Shown here: one piece after another, positions 1-7,783 of the stretch
Layout of the letters: each line of letters opens with the position of its first letter
Position numbering within the stretch: the first letter of the stretch is position 1
NCBI RefSeq assembly: GCF_041395345.1
Contig: NZ_JAWLAR010000018.1
Location: forward strand, 1 to 64,000
Source: Dokdonella sp041395345
Lineage (GTDB): Bacteria; Pseudomonadota; Gammaproteobacteria; Xanthomonadales; Rhodanobacteraceae
Direction: 5' to 3'
Length of the DNA: 64,000 bases
The notes under the pieces: model-generated
What the model saw: only the letters and a program-made list of their open reading frames with translations
Database searches by the model: none
Told to the model about the DNA's origin: nothing
Program-made: the position numbers and the translations under genes

Positions 1-602
1 AGATCGGGGCGGCGAAATTCGCCCGTGAGAATCGCGTGCCGTATTTCGGCATCTGCTACGGAATGCACGCGGCCGTGGTCGAATTCGCGCGCAACGTGGC
101 CGGGCTCGAGGGCGCGAATTCGAGCGAGAACGATCGCGCCTGCAAGGACCCTGTCATTGCCCTGATCACCGAATGGACGACCAGCTCGGGGGATGTCGAG
201 AAGCGCGACGAGAGTTCGGACCTCGGCGGCACCATGCGTCTCGGCGCGCAGGAGTGTCGGCTCAAGGCGGGAACGCTTGCGCGTGAACTGTACGGGCAGG
301 ATGTCGTGCGTGAGCGCCATCGTCATCGCTACGAATTCAACAACCGCTATCGGCAGAAGCTCGAGGATCTCGGTCTGGTCATTTCGGGCAAGTCGATGGA
401 CGACTTGCTGGTTGAAATGGTCGAGCTGGCCAATCATCCATGGTTCATCGCCTGCCAGGCGCATCCGGAATTCACTTCGACCCCGCGAGACGGGCATCCG
501 CTGTTTGTCGGCTTCATTCGGGCCGCGCGTGAGTACAGGGCCGTACGCGAGGCGCCACCGGTGGACAGCGTTGTAGCGGCGAAGATCGGAGCCACCGCGT
601 GA
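1..602 (+). CDS. pyrG: CTP synthase, C-terminal part (5' truncated by window edge)
   Basis: CTP synthase makes CTP from UTP, ATP and glutamine. Only the C-terminal class I glutaminase domain lies in the window: about 199 codons, in frame from base 3. The nucleophile motif GICYGM has its cysteine at 54-56, and the His/Glu pair of the triad is in AHPEF at about 462-470. The motif KFARENRVPYFGIC is typical of PyrG. The stop (600-602) overlaps the GTG start of kdsA, so the two genes are probably co-transcribed and translationally coupled, as in many gammaproteobacteria where pyrG precedes kdsA/eno. No internal defect is seen; the missing part is only due to the window boundary. Confidence 0.96.
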   Translation, partial: IGAAKFARENRVPYFGICYGMHAAVVEFARNVAGLEGANSSENDRACKDPVIALITEWTTSSGDVEKRDESSDLGGTMRLGAQECRLKAGTLARELYGQDVVRERHRHRYEFNNRYRQKLEDLGLVISGKSMDDLLVEMVELANHPWFIACQAHPEFTSTPRDGHPLFVGFIRAAREYRAVREAPPVDSVVAAKIGATA

Positions 603-1429
603 AACTTTGCGATTTCGAGGTTGGACTCGACAAGCCCCTGTTCCTGATCGCCGGTCCCTGCGTCATCGAATCCGAACAACTGGCTCTGGACACGGCCGGC
701 ACCCTCAAGGAGATCACGGCGCGTCTCGGCATTCCGTTCATCTACAAATCCAGTTTCGACAAGGCCAATCGAACCTCGATCAGTGGCCACCGCGGTCCCG
801 GTTTCGAGGAAGGCCTGCGCATTCTTGCCGAGGTCAAGCGCCAGATCGGCGTGCCGGTGCTGACCGACGTGCACGAATACACGCCAATGGAGGAAGTCGC
901 CGAAGTCGTTGACGTGCTGCAGACGCCCGCATTCCTCTGTCGGCAGACCGACTTCATCGTCAAGGCCTGCAGCGTCGGCCGTCCGGTCAACATCAAGAAG
1001 GGCCAGTTCCTTTCCCCGTGGGAGATGAAGCACGTCACCGAGAAGGCGAAGACGACCGGCAACCCGCAGCTCATGGTCTGCGAGCGCGGAGCCAGCTTCG
1101 GCTACAACAATCTCGTTTCGGACATGCGCTCTCTGGCGGTGATGCGCGACACCGGCTGTCCGGTCGTGTTCGACGTGACGCACTCCGTGCAGTTGCCGGG
1201 TGGAGCGGGTGGCAAATCCGGCGGCCAGCGCGAATTCGTGCCGGTACTGGCGCGCGCCGCAGTGGCCGTCGGCATCGCCGGGATCTTCATGGAAACCCAT
1301 CCCGATCCGGACAAGGCGCTCAGCGATGGTCCGAATGCGTGGCCGCTTGGAAGGATGGAGGCCCTGCTTGAGTCCATCATCAGTCTGGATCGCGTGACGA
1401 AGAAGAACGGTTTCATCGAAGGCACCTGA
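599..1429 (+). CDS. kdsA: 2-dehydro-3-deoxyphosphooctonate aldolase (KDO8P synthase)
   Basis: Condenses phosphoenolpyruvate with arabinose 5-phosphate to KDO 8-phosphate, the first committed step of the KDO sugar of lipopolysaccharide inner core; cytoplasmic. The 276-residue length is normal for KdsA. The N-terminal FLIAGPCVIESEQ, the YKSSFDKANRTS phosphate/PEP-binding segment and GGQREFVPVLARAAVAVG near the C-terminus are all hallmarks. It starts at GTG 599, which overlaps the pyrG stop by four bases (GTGA), so that start is favoured. eno follows after 39 bp in the same direction, giving a pyrG-kdsA-eno-ftsB transcript. Confidence 0.96.
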   Translation: MKLCDFEVGLDKPLFLIAGPCVIESEQLALDTAGTLKEITARLGIPFIYKSSFDKANRTSISGHRGPGFEEGLRILAEVKRQIGVPVLTDVHEYTPMEEVAEVVDVLQTPAFLCRQTDFIVKACSVGRPVNIKKGQFLSPWEMKHVTEKAKTTGNPQLMVCERGASFGYNNLVSDMRSLAVMRDTGCPVVFDVTHSVQLPGGAGGKSGGQREFVPVLARAAVAVGIAGIFMETHPDPDKALSDGPNAWPLGRMEALLESIISLDRVTKKNGFIEGT

Positions 1430-1468
1430 AGATCCATCACATCGAACCGCGGAGAAAACAGCGACTCC

Positions 1469-2764
1469 ATGAGCACGATCAGCAAGATTCACGCACGCGA
1501 GATTCTCGATTCACGGGGCAATCCGACTCTCGAAGCCGAAGTTACCCTGGCAGATGGTTCGTTTGGCCGGGCCATGGTTCCGTCCGGCGCATCGACCGGT
1601 TCGCGTGAAGCGGTCGAACTTCGCGACGGTGACAAGTCGCGCTATCTCGGCAAGGGCGTAAGGAATGCCGTAGCCAACGTCAACACGACGATTGCCCGAG
1701 CGCTGCAGGGCTTCGATGCCGCAGACCAACGCGGACTCGACGAGAAACTGGTCGCGCTGGATGGTTCGCCGAACAAGGGCAAGCTCGGGGCGAATGCACT
1801 GCTTGGCGTCTCGATGGCCAATGCGCACGCCGTTGCGGCCTCGCGCAAGCTGCCGCTGTGGAAGCACCTGGCTGGTGATCGCGCGCCGCAGTTGCCGGTG
1901 CCGATGATGAATATCGTCAATGGTGGCGCACATGCCGACAACAACGTCGACATGCAGGAGTTCATGGTGCTGCCAGTCGGATTGCCGAGCTTTGCCGAAG
2001 CCCTGCGTGCCGGCACCGAGATATTTCATGCGCTCAAGTCCGTGCTCAGGGGCCGCGGCCTGTCGACCGCCGTCGGTGACGAGGGTGGATTCGCGCCAAA
2101 CCTCAAATCCAACGAGGAAGCGATCGAGACGATCCTCGAAGCCGTGAATCAGGCCGGCTATTCCTTGGGAAAGCACATCTGGCTCGGGCTCGACGTCGCA
2201 AGCTCGGAGTTCTTCAGGGATGGCGCCTATCACCTTGAAGGTGAAGGCAAGGTGTTCAGTCCGGAACAACTGATCGAGTTCTATGCAGACTGGTGTGCGA
2301 AGTATCCGATCATCACCATCGAGGATGGAATGGCCGAGGGCGACTGGGACGGCTGGAAGGCGTTGACCGAGCGCCTCGGCAAGACCGTGCAACTCGTGGG
2401 TGATGACCTGTTCGTGACCAATACCTCGATCTTCAGGGAAGGCATCGACAAGAACATTGCCAACGCGATCCTGATCAAGGTCAACCAGATCGGCACCCTG
2501 ACCGAGACACTCGATGCGATCGCCATGGCCGAGGCCGCCCACTATGCCTCGGTGATATCGCATCGATCCGGCGAGACCGAAGATACGACCATTGCCGATC
2601 TCTCCGTGGCAAGCTCGGCGACGCAAATCAAGACGGGTTCGCTGTGTCGTTCGGATCGCGTGGCGAAGTACAACCAGCTGCTGCGCATCGAGGAGGCGCT
2701 TGGCGCTCAGGCGCGCTATGCCGGAGGCAAGGCTTTCCCGAACCTGCCCGACTTCAAGTGCTGA
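1469..2764 (+). CDS. eno: Enolase (phosphopyruvate hydratase)
   Basis: Converts 2-phosphoglycerate to phosphoenolpyruvate in glycolysis; in gammaproteobacteria it can also be part of the RNA degradosome. The 431-residue protein has the full family signature: ARQ-like N-terminus (HAREILDSRGNPTLE), PSGASTGSREAVELRDGD, GDEGGFAPNL, the acidic metal ligands in IEDGMAEGDWDGW and GDDLFVTN, and SHRSGETEDTTIADL. A weak SD (GCGGAGAAA) stands upstream of ATG 1469. Its product PEP is also the substrate of the upstream kdsA, and ftsB follows after 24 bp. Confidence 0.98.
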   Translation: MSTISKIHAREILDSRGNPTLEAEVTLADGSFGRAMVPSGASTGSREAVELRDGDKSRYLGKGVRNAVANVNTTIARALQGFDAADQRGLDEKLVALDGSPNKGKLGANALLGVSMANAHAVAASRKLPLWKHLAGDRAPQLPVPMMNIVNGGAHADNNVDMQEFMVLPVGLPSFAEALRAGTEIFHALKSVLRGRGLSTAVGDEGGFAPNLKSNEEAIETILEAVNQAGYSLGKHIWLGLDVASSEFFRDGAYHLEGEGKVFSPEQLIEFYADWCAKYPIITIEDGMAEGDWDGWKALTERLGKTVQLVGDDLFVTNTSIFREGIDKNIANAILIKVNQIGTLTETLDAIAMAEAAHYASVISHRSGETEDTTIADLSVASSATQIKTGSLCRSDRVAKYNQLLRIEEALGAQARYAGGKAFPNLPDFKC

Positions 2765-2788
2765 TCAAGTCCTGAGCCGGATACCGCG

Positions 2789-3100
2789 ATGCTGCGCTAC
2801 GTCGCCCTCATTCTGCTGATCCTGCTCATCGCCTTGCAGGTCAAGCTCTGGGTCGGGCAAGGTGGCATGGCGGAAGTATGGCGCCTGGAAAAGGCTGTCG
2901 CGGCACAAAAGCGCGAGAACGACGAGCTGAGGGCACGCAACGACGCCCTGATCGCCGAAGTTGCCAACCTGAAGGACGGTGAGGAGGCCATTGAGGAACG
3001 CGCCCGATCAGAGCTCGGCTTGATCAAGCCTGGCGAGAAGTTCTACCAGGTCGTCGAACCGGCTGCAGCGAACGGGCAGAACGGCAACGATGAACACTGA
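2789..3100 (+). CDS. ftsB: Cell division protein FtsB
   Basis: Small bitopic inner-membrane protein that joins FtsL and FtsQ in the divisome. The 103-residue product has one N-terminal membrane segment (about residues 2-22, rich in Leu/Ile) and then a charged heptad region (about 28-65: VWRLEKAVAAQKRENDELRARNDALIAEV read in part) that should form the FtsL coiled coil, ending in the conserved ERARSELGLIKPGE motif. The position between eno and ispD is the classic gammaproteobacterial one. The 3' end overlaps ispD by 11 bp. Confidence 0.94.
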   Translation: MLRYVALILLILLIALQVKLWVGQGGMAEVWRLEKAVAAQKRENDELRARNDALIAEVANLKDGEEAIEERARSELGLIKPGEKFYQVVEPAAANGQNGNDEH

Positions 3101-3785
3101 TGCCGGATTCTGGTGCGTCGTTCCCGCTGCCGGACGCGGCAGCCGCTTCGGTGCCGACCTGCCCAAGCAGTACATGCTCGTGGCCGGAAAGCCCCTGATT
3201 CAATGGACGCTGGAGCGACTTGCGGCGCATCCGCGCATCGCGGGCATTCTGGTAACACTTGCGCAATCCGATCCGTGTTGGGACGCCATGGGGCTTCGCT
3301 TGGACAAGCCGCTGTTGCGCGTCAACGGAGGCAATCAGCGTGCAGACTCCGTCTTGGCGGGATTGAGAGGCCTGCCCGAGAGCGTCGCCGACGGAGATTT
3401 CGTGCTCGTGCATGACGCTGCCCGACCTTGCATTCATCCGGGCGACATCGATGATCTGGTTGAGCGTGGCCTCGAGGCCGGCGGCGCGTTGCTCGCCGCG
3501 CCGCTGCGCGACACGTTGAAGCGCGCAGCCGAGGACTCTCGCGTGCAGGAAACCGAATCCCGCGATCACCGCTGGCGGGCAATGACGCCGCAGTTTTTCC
3601 GCAGAGGCGAGTTGCAGTCGGCACTCGAATCAGCGCAACGGCGTGGAGTCGCAATCAGCGATGAAGCCATGGCGATGGAGCAGGCAGGATTCAGGCCCAT
3701 GCTGGTCGAAGGCAGGGAGGACAATATCAAGGTCACTACTCCTGCGGATTTGGCCATTGCGGAGTATCTTTTGCAACGAGAATAG
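3090..3785 (+). CDS. ispD: 2-C-methyl-D-erythritol 4-phosphate cytidylyltransferase
   Basis: Third enzyme of the MEP isoprenoid pathway; transfers CMP from CTP to methylerythritol phosphate. The 231-residue product begins with the nucleotide-binding motif PAAGRGSRFGADLPKQY (Arg and Lys for catalysis), has VHDAARP in the middle and the C-terminal REDNIKVTTPADLAIAE motif of the family. ATG 3090 lies inside the end of ftsB (11-bp overlap). The next pathway-linked gene ispF follows after a 144-bp gap that is filled by a GGGAAT-type inverted repeat, an unusual interruption since ispD and ispF are normally contiguous. Confidence 0.96.
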   Translation: MNTDAGFWCVVPAAGRGSRFGADLPKQYMLVAGKPLIQWTLERLAAHPRIAGILVTLAQSDPCWDAMGLRLDKPLLRVNGGNQRADSVLAGLRGLPESVADGDFVLVHDAARPCIHPGDIDDLVERGLEAGGALLAAPLRDTLKRAAEDSRVQETESRDHRWRAMTPQFFRRGELQSALESAQRRGVAISDEAMAMEQAGFRPMLVEGREDNIKVTTPADLAIAEYLLQRE

Positions 3786-3917
3786 GGAATGGAGAATGGG
3801 GAATGGGTCAACAGCCATGTCCCGTGATTTCCAATCTCCTTGCAGCATCGCTCGAGCCGATTTCAGTCAAGGCACAGAGTCGGCACGTAACATGTAATCT
3901 AATCATTCCCCATTCCC
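3785..3917. repeat. Inverted pair of GGGAAT-rich arms (copy 1)
   Basis: The ispD-ispF spacer opens with GGGAAT-type hexamer/heptamer units at 3785-3807 and closes with their reverse complement at 3904-3917 (CATTCCCCATTCCC). The two arms could pair over about 14 bp around an apparently unique interior of roughly 95 bp. The same arrangement recurs at 59027-59150, and a single arm is at 58323-58347, so this is a dispersed repeat family. No coding function is seen. It starts immediately at the ispD stop and ends about a dozen bases before the ispF start, so it could affect mRNA folding or stability between the two genes. Confidence 0.7.
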
Positions 3918-3929
3918 GGCTTTTCCCCC

Positions 3930-4481
3930 ATGCGCATCGGTCAAGGTTTCGACGTACATGCTTTTGGTCCCGGCAACCATGTCGTGCTGGGTGGCGTGAC
4001 GATCGCCCATGACCAGGGGCTGGTTGCGCATTCGGATGGTGACGTTGTCATCCATGCACTTTGCGATGCGCTGCTCGGCGCGATGGCGCTCGGCGACATC
4101 GGTCGTCATTTTCCGCCATCGGACGAGCGCTGGAGGAATGTCAGCAGTCGACATTTCCTGCTGCATTGCGCCGGATTGATGATCGAGAATGGCTATCTGC
4201 TGGCCAATGCGGATGTCACGGTGATCTGCGAGTCCCCAAAGATCGGTCCTCATGCCGTGGCCATGCGCGAAAATCTTGCAGCAGATCTGGGCTGTGTCCC
4301 GGGTGATGTCAACATCAAGGCAACAACAACGGAAAAGCTGGGATTCACGGGGCGCGGCGAGGGCATCGGCGCCATGGCCGTGGTACTGCTTGCGCGTCGC
4401 GGCAAGACGGCGCTCGAGACTCCCGAAAATCCCGACTTGCGCAGGCTTGTGGCGCGCATGGATCTGGACACGACGGAGTGA
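3930..4481 (+). CDS. ispF: 2-C-methyl-D-erythritol 2,4-cyclodiphosphate synthase
   Basis: Fifth MEP-pathway enzyme; cyclises CDP-methylerythritol phosphate with loss of CMP, acting as a zinc-dependent homotrimer. Family landmarks are RIGQGFDVHAF (zinc ligands Asp8 and His10), HSDGDVVIHALCDALLGAMALGDIGRHFPPSD (third zinc His) and the C-terminal NIKATTTEKLGFTGRGEGIGAMAVVLL. The product is 183 residues, about 25 longer than the usual ~158; the extra part is a charged C-terminal tail after the last conserved helix. The stop overlaps the GTG start of truD by four bases (GTGA), which suggests translational coupling. Confidence 0.95.
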   Translation: MRIGQGFDVHAFGPGNHVVLGGVTIAHDQGLVAHSDGDVVIHALCDALLGAMALGDIGRHFPPSDERWRNVSSRHFLLHCAGLMIENGYLLANADVTVICESPKIGPHAVAMRENLAADLGCVPGDVNIKATTTEKLGFTGRGEGIGAMAVVLLARRGKTALETPENPDLRRLVARMDLDTTE

Positions 4482-5509
4482 GCGAACCGGCTTTCGCACA
4501 CGGTGGCCCACCGCTGCAGGGCTGCCTGCGCGCCACGGCCGAGGATTTCGAGGTAGAGGAGGTACTCGGATTCGAGCCGGATGGATCGGGCGAACACGTG
4601 TACCTGCGCATCGAGAAGCGCCTTGCCAACACCGAGTGGGTTGCTCGCCAGCTTGCCCATGCAGCATCGGTCCCGTTGATGTCGGTGGGATTCTCCGGAC
4701 TGAAAGACCGTCACGCACTGACCCGGCAGACCTTTTCCGTCCACCTTCCCGGACGTGAGGGGCCGGACTGGACTGCGCTGGGCCTGGAAGGGGTGCGCGT
4801 ACTCTCGGTCAGTCGACATTCGCGCAAGCTCAAGCGCGGGGTGCACCGGACCAATCGTTTTCGCATTCGTCTGACCGACTTGCAGGGAAGCCGCAGGGAG
4901 GCCTTAGCATGCCTGGACAGGATTGCCTTGCAGGGCGTACCCAACTATTTCGGCGAGCAGCGATTCGGTCACGATAATGGCAACCTGCGCGCTGCCACCG
5001 CGCTCTTCGCTGGCCAGCGCATGGGCCGCAGCCAGCGCGGTTTCGCCCTGTCCGCCGCGCGAGCCAGCATATTCAACGGCGTACTTTCGGAGAGAGTGGC
5101 CGAGGGTTCCTGGAACCGCGCGCTCGACGGCGACGTCTGGATGCTCGGTGGCACCCATTCGATATTCGGGCCTCAAGCCCTGGATCAGGCGCTGCAGCAG
5201 CGATTGCAGAGTTTCGACATCCACCCCACCGGCCCGCTTTGGGGGAAGGGACCGCTGCGCAGCACGGGCAAGGTGGCCGAAATCGAACGTGACGTGGCCA
5301 TGGCGTCCGGCTTTGCCGCCGGTCTGGAGGCCGCCGAGCTACGACAGGAACGGCGCTCCCTGCGCCTCAGACCAGACCTATTCGACCCCAAATGGGAGTC
5401 TGACAATGCCCTGTGGTTGGCCTTTTCCCTGCCTTCAGGCTGTTTCGCCACTTCCGTGATCCGCGAGGTCTGCGCGACCTCGAGCCGAGTGAACATGCCC
5501 GGGAGTTGA
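4478..5509 (+). CDS. truD: tRNA pseudouridine(13) synthase TruD
   Basis: Isomerises U13 of tRNA-Glu to pseudouridine. The 343-residue product contains the catalytic motif GLKDRHALTRQ (Asp77), the HxRKLKRGVHRTNRFRIRLT segment and NYFGEQRFG, all diagnostic of TruD. GTG 4478 is taken as start because it overlaps the ispF stop; no ATG start in frame fits the conserved N-terminus (LRATAEDFEVEEVLGFE). The ispF-truD-surE neighbourhood is the standard gammaproteobacterial one. It is followed by a 10-bp-stem hairpin at 5528-5562. Confidence 0.94.
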   Translation: MSEPAFAHGGPPLQGCLRATAEDFEVEEVLGFEPDGSGEHVYLRIEKRLANTEWVARQLAHAASVPLMSVGFSGLKDRHALTRQTFSVHLPGREGPDWTALGLEGVRVLSVSRHSRKLKRGVHRTNRFRIRLTDLQGSRREALACLDRIALQGVPNYFGEQRFGHDNGNLRAATALFAGQRMGRSQRGFALSAARASIFNGVLSERVAEGSWNRALDGDVWMLGGTHSIFGPQALDQALQQRLQSFDIHPTGPLWGKGPLRSTGKVAEIERDVAMASGFAAGLEAAELRQERRSLRLRPDLFDPKWESDNALWLAFSLPSGCFATSVIREVCATSSRVNMPGS

Positions 5510-5527
5510 ACGCGCTGCAACGAATGC

Positions 5528-5562
5528 GCGGTCTGCTGCGTCCAATCCTCTGAGCAGACCGC
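5528..5562 (+). terminator. Hairpin behind truD
   Basis: A perfect 10-bp inverted repeat, GCGGTCTGCT at 5528-5537 and AGCAGACCGC at 5553-5562, separated by 15 bases, lies 19 bp after the truD stop. There is no T-run, so it is not a textbook intrinsic terminator; it may stabilise the 3' end of the transcript. Confidence 0.4.
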
Positions 5563-5648
5563 TGGAACGGGTTCAGTGAGCTGACTCAGGGTTCAATTCT
5601 TGAGCGGGTGTCCCTGCGGTCCCCCGCTGGCATCTTCTGGAGGACAGC

Positions 5649-5867
5649 ATGAAACAGATTCTCGTGTTGGGTTCAGTGGCCGTATCAGTGCTGTTAATGG
5701 CCGGATGTACGAGCAGCAGCAGTCGCTTCGTCAAACAGGACAAGTTCGAGATCGATCACGAATACGTGGCGGCGGTTTCCGAGGCCGGGCGCCAGATGGG
5801 CGTTCGCATCACGTGGGTCAATCCGCCGACCAAACGAGTCGTGGACGAGTCCGATATCAGTAACTAG
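5649..5867 (+). CDS. Small predicted lipoprotein, function unknown
   Basis: A 72-residue protein with a clear lipoprotein signal: MKQ followed by a hydrophobic stretch and the lipobox LMAGC, so Cys20 would be acylated and the mature form has only about 53 residues. TSSSS after the cysteine favours outer-membrane sorting (no Asp at +2). The mature part is polar, ending in RITWVNPPTKRVVDESDISN, and I recognise no domain. A strong ribosome-binding site (GGAGGA, seven bases ahead) supports the ATG at 5649. It stands alone between truD and the opposite-strand Smr gene. Confidence 0.75.
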   Translation: MKQILVLGSVAVSVLLMAGCTSSSSRFVKQDKFEIDHEYVAAVSEAGRQMGVRITWVNPPTKRVVDESDISN

Positions 5868-6075
5868 GCATCGCCCGACGTGCTCGGGCAGATGGTCTCG
5901 GGATCAGGCAAGAACGGGCGCTCGGCCGGCCAAGGTTCAACCGTGGATCGATGAAGCACTGCCGTGGTTTCAGATCAGGGTTGCGTCTGGCAGGCCAGCG
6001 ACAGACTCGGTTCGCCACCAACGAAGGGTGTGCAGACCTTCACGGGTAGGCCGCGAGTCCTGAACCTCTGGCTGA

Positions 6076-6651
6076 TCACTTGCCGCGCAGAAGGACCAGG
6101 ACCGCGCCGGTCCCGCCTTGTGCGGGCTTGGCTGAGGCGAAGGCGAGCACATCATCGCGCCTGCGCAGCAGTTGCTCGGTCATGCGTTTGACGACCGGGC
6201 CGCGTGCTGATGACCGTAGGCCCTTGCCGTGCACGATGCGGACGCAGAGTTCACGGTGATCGATCGCTTCGTCGAGGAATCCGGTGACGGCCTGGCGCGC
6301 AACGGCGACCGTCATCTGGTGCAGATCGATCTCTGATCGAATACTGAACTGTCCACGCCGAAGCTGTTTGAGCAGACCTTGCGGCTGACCCGGCTTGAGG
6401 TAGAGGATTTCATCGCCAAGCTCGACCAGCGCCGGATCGAAATCATGGCTGAGCAATTCATCGCGAACTCGGGCTTCGTCGAGTTCGAATTGATGCGCTC
6501 TGGGCAAAGGCCCGGGGATCCCCGGCGCCATTTCGGCCGCTTTCGCGAGCGGTCGCACCTTGCCAATCGCGCCCCTGAAGAGTTCGCGATCCCGATCTGC
6601 CACCTCAGCATCGGGTGGCTTGCGTCTGCGCGTAGAGCGCTGGCTGGCCAT
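6076..6651 (-). CDS. Smr-domain protein (DNA endonuclease SmrA-like)
   Basis: A 191-residue cytoplasmic protein with a C-terminal Smr (small MutS-related) domain: EIDLHQMTVAVARQAVTGFL, with the DLH motif, followed by RIVHGKGLRS and the terminal GAVLVLLR strand. Smr domains act as nucleases on DNA or RNA. The N-terminal third is charged and probably flexible, as in SmrA/SmrB proteins. The open frame runs further upstream to 7020, but the start at 6651 (ATG, MASQRSTRRRK) fits the family, and everything upstream of it is the surE promoter region. It is divergent from surE. I cannot tell SmrA from SmrB roles by sequence reading alone. Confidence 0.85.
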   Translation of the reverse strand: MASQRSTRRRKPPDAEVADRDRELFRGAIGKVRPLAKAAEMAPGIPGPLPRAHQFELDEARVRDELLSHDFDPALVELGDEILYLKPGQPQGLLKQLRRGQFSIRSEIDLHQMTVAVARQAVTGFLDEAIDHRELCVRIVHGKGLRSSARGPVVKRMTEQLLRRRDDVLAFASAKPAQGGTGAVLVLLRGK

Positions 6652-6780
6652 GGCGTCGTCTGGTCGTCTGGGCTTTCTGGCACGATTGCATGTGCCGCTC
6701 CAGCCTGCAAGTCCGCGCAGGCGGCCGTCCGTCCGCGCTGTATTCGACCGCAACTGCCTCAAGTTGTCGGGTCCTGCGCG

Positions 6781-6809
6781 TTCAGTGGATCGGTCCGATC
6801 CGGTATGAT
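6781..6809 (+). promoter_or_regulatory. Candidate surE-operon promoter with palindrome in spacer
   Basis: TATGAT at 6804-6809 is a good -10 box; TTCAGT at 6781-6786, 17 bases ahead, is a weak -35. A perfect 15-bp palindrome, GGATCGG-T-CCGATCC (6787-6801), fills the spacer almost exactly, so a repressor-type operator is possible. It lies about 85 bp before the surE start in the 241-bp divergent gap with the smr gene. Confidence 0.4.
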
Positions 6810-6892
6810 TTGCCATTCCCACTGGCTCAGAGCGCCAGCTGTTGCGCGTCGTGCGCGCGGCTTGCACCGGGTCACTCCGCAGGAAACAAGAC

Positions 6893-7666
6893 ATGCGTGT
6901 TCTGGTCAGCAATGACGACGGTGTCGAAGCGCCCGGCATTCTCGTGCTCGCGCGCCATCTGGCCGCAGTCGGCGAGGTCGTCGTGGTTGCTCCGGACAGG
7001 GACCGCTCCGGTGCAAGCAATTCCCTGACCCTGGATCAGCCGATCCGCGTAAAGCGTCTTGACGACGGCCGCTATCGGGTCACCGGCACGCCCAGCGACT
7101 GCGTCTACCTGGCCTTGACGGGCTTGCTTGATGCTGTCCCCGATATCGTGGTTTCCGGCATCAACAGCGCGGCCAACCTGGGCGACGATGTCATCTATTC
7201 CGGCACGGTATCAGCGGCCATGGAGGGTCGGTTTCTCGGTTTGCCTGCGATCGCCGTGTCGCTGGTCACGCGCGACCACAAGGGCGTCCACTACGAATCC
7301 GCCGCAAAGGCCGTCATGTTGCTGATGCGCAAGTTGCTGGTGGATCCGCTGCCTGCCGACACGATCCTCAACGTCAATGTTCCCGATCTGCCCTGGGAAG
7401 ACATCAGGGGTCTGTCCGTTGCCCGCCTGGGGCGCCGCCATCGGGCACCGGGTTGCATCGAACAGATGGATCCTCGCGGAAGACCGATGTACTGGATTGG
7501 TCCGCCAGGGGAGTCCGAAGATGATGGCCCAGGTACCGATTTTCATGCGGTCCGCGACGGCTACGTTTCGATCACGCCCATCCATGTCGACCTCACGCGA
7601 TACCAGGCGCTCGAGAAAGTCGGCGGCTGGGTCAGTTCGCTGAGCATGGAAAGTCACGCCGCATGA
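6893..7666 (+). CDS. surE: 5'-nucleotidase / survival protein SurE
   Basis: Metal-dependent 5'(3')-nucleotidase and exopolyphosphatase linked to stationary-phase survival. The 257-residue product starts MRVLVSNDDG, where the two Asp are metal ligands, and has APDRDRSGASNSLTL and SGINSAANLGDDVIYSGTVSAAMEG, which are the SurE signatures. The ATG at 6893 follows AGGAAA at a good distance; the longer frame from 6842 has no support in the family. The order surE-pcm-yqaA-nlpD-rpoS matches related genomes, where SurE, Pcm and RpoS act together in stationary phase. Confidence 0.96.
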   Translation: MRVLVSNDDGVEAPGILVLARHLAAVGEVVVVAPDRDRSGASNSLTLDQPIRVKRLDDGRYRVTGTPSDCVYLALTGLLDAVPDIVVSGINSAANLGDDVIYSGTVSAAMEGRFLGLPAIAVSLVTRDHKGVHYESAAKAVMLLMRKLLVDPLPADTILNVNVPDLPWEDIRGLSVARLGRRHRAPGCIEQMDPRGRPMYWIGPPGESEDDGPGTDFHAVRDGYVSITPIHVDLTRYQALEKVGGWVSSLSMESHAA

Positions 7667-7783
7667 ATCCGGGGCGCATATTTTCCAATACGGGTGGGAG
7701 TCGATGAGCAGGTTTGCAACCAAATTCCTGAGGCCGGGGTCTCGGCATGACTTCGCAGCGCGCGCGACCGCCTGATCGACCGG

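Noticed and set aside
1511..2626. 371-residue open frame on the minus strand opposite eno
   Set aside because: A shadow of enolase in high-GC DNA; no domain and no ribosome-binding site. Similar long opposite frames over ftsH (12568-14067), the caspase gene (15750-16850) and dnaQ/cytochrome (41130-42662) were left out for the same reason.
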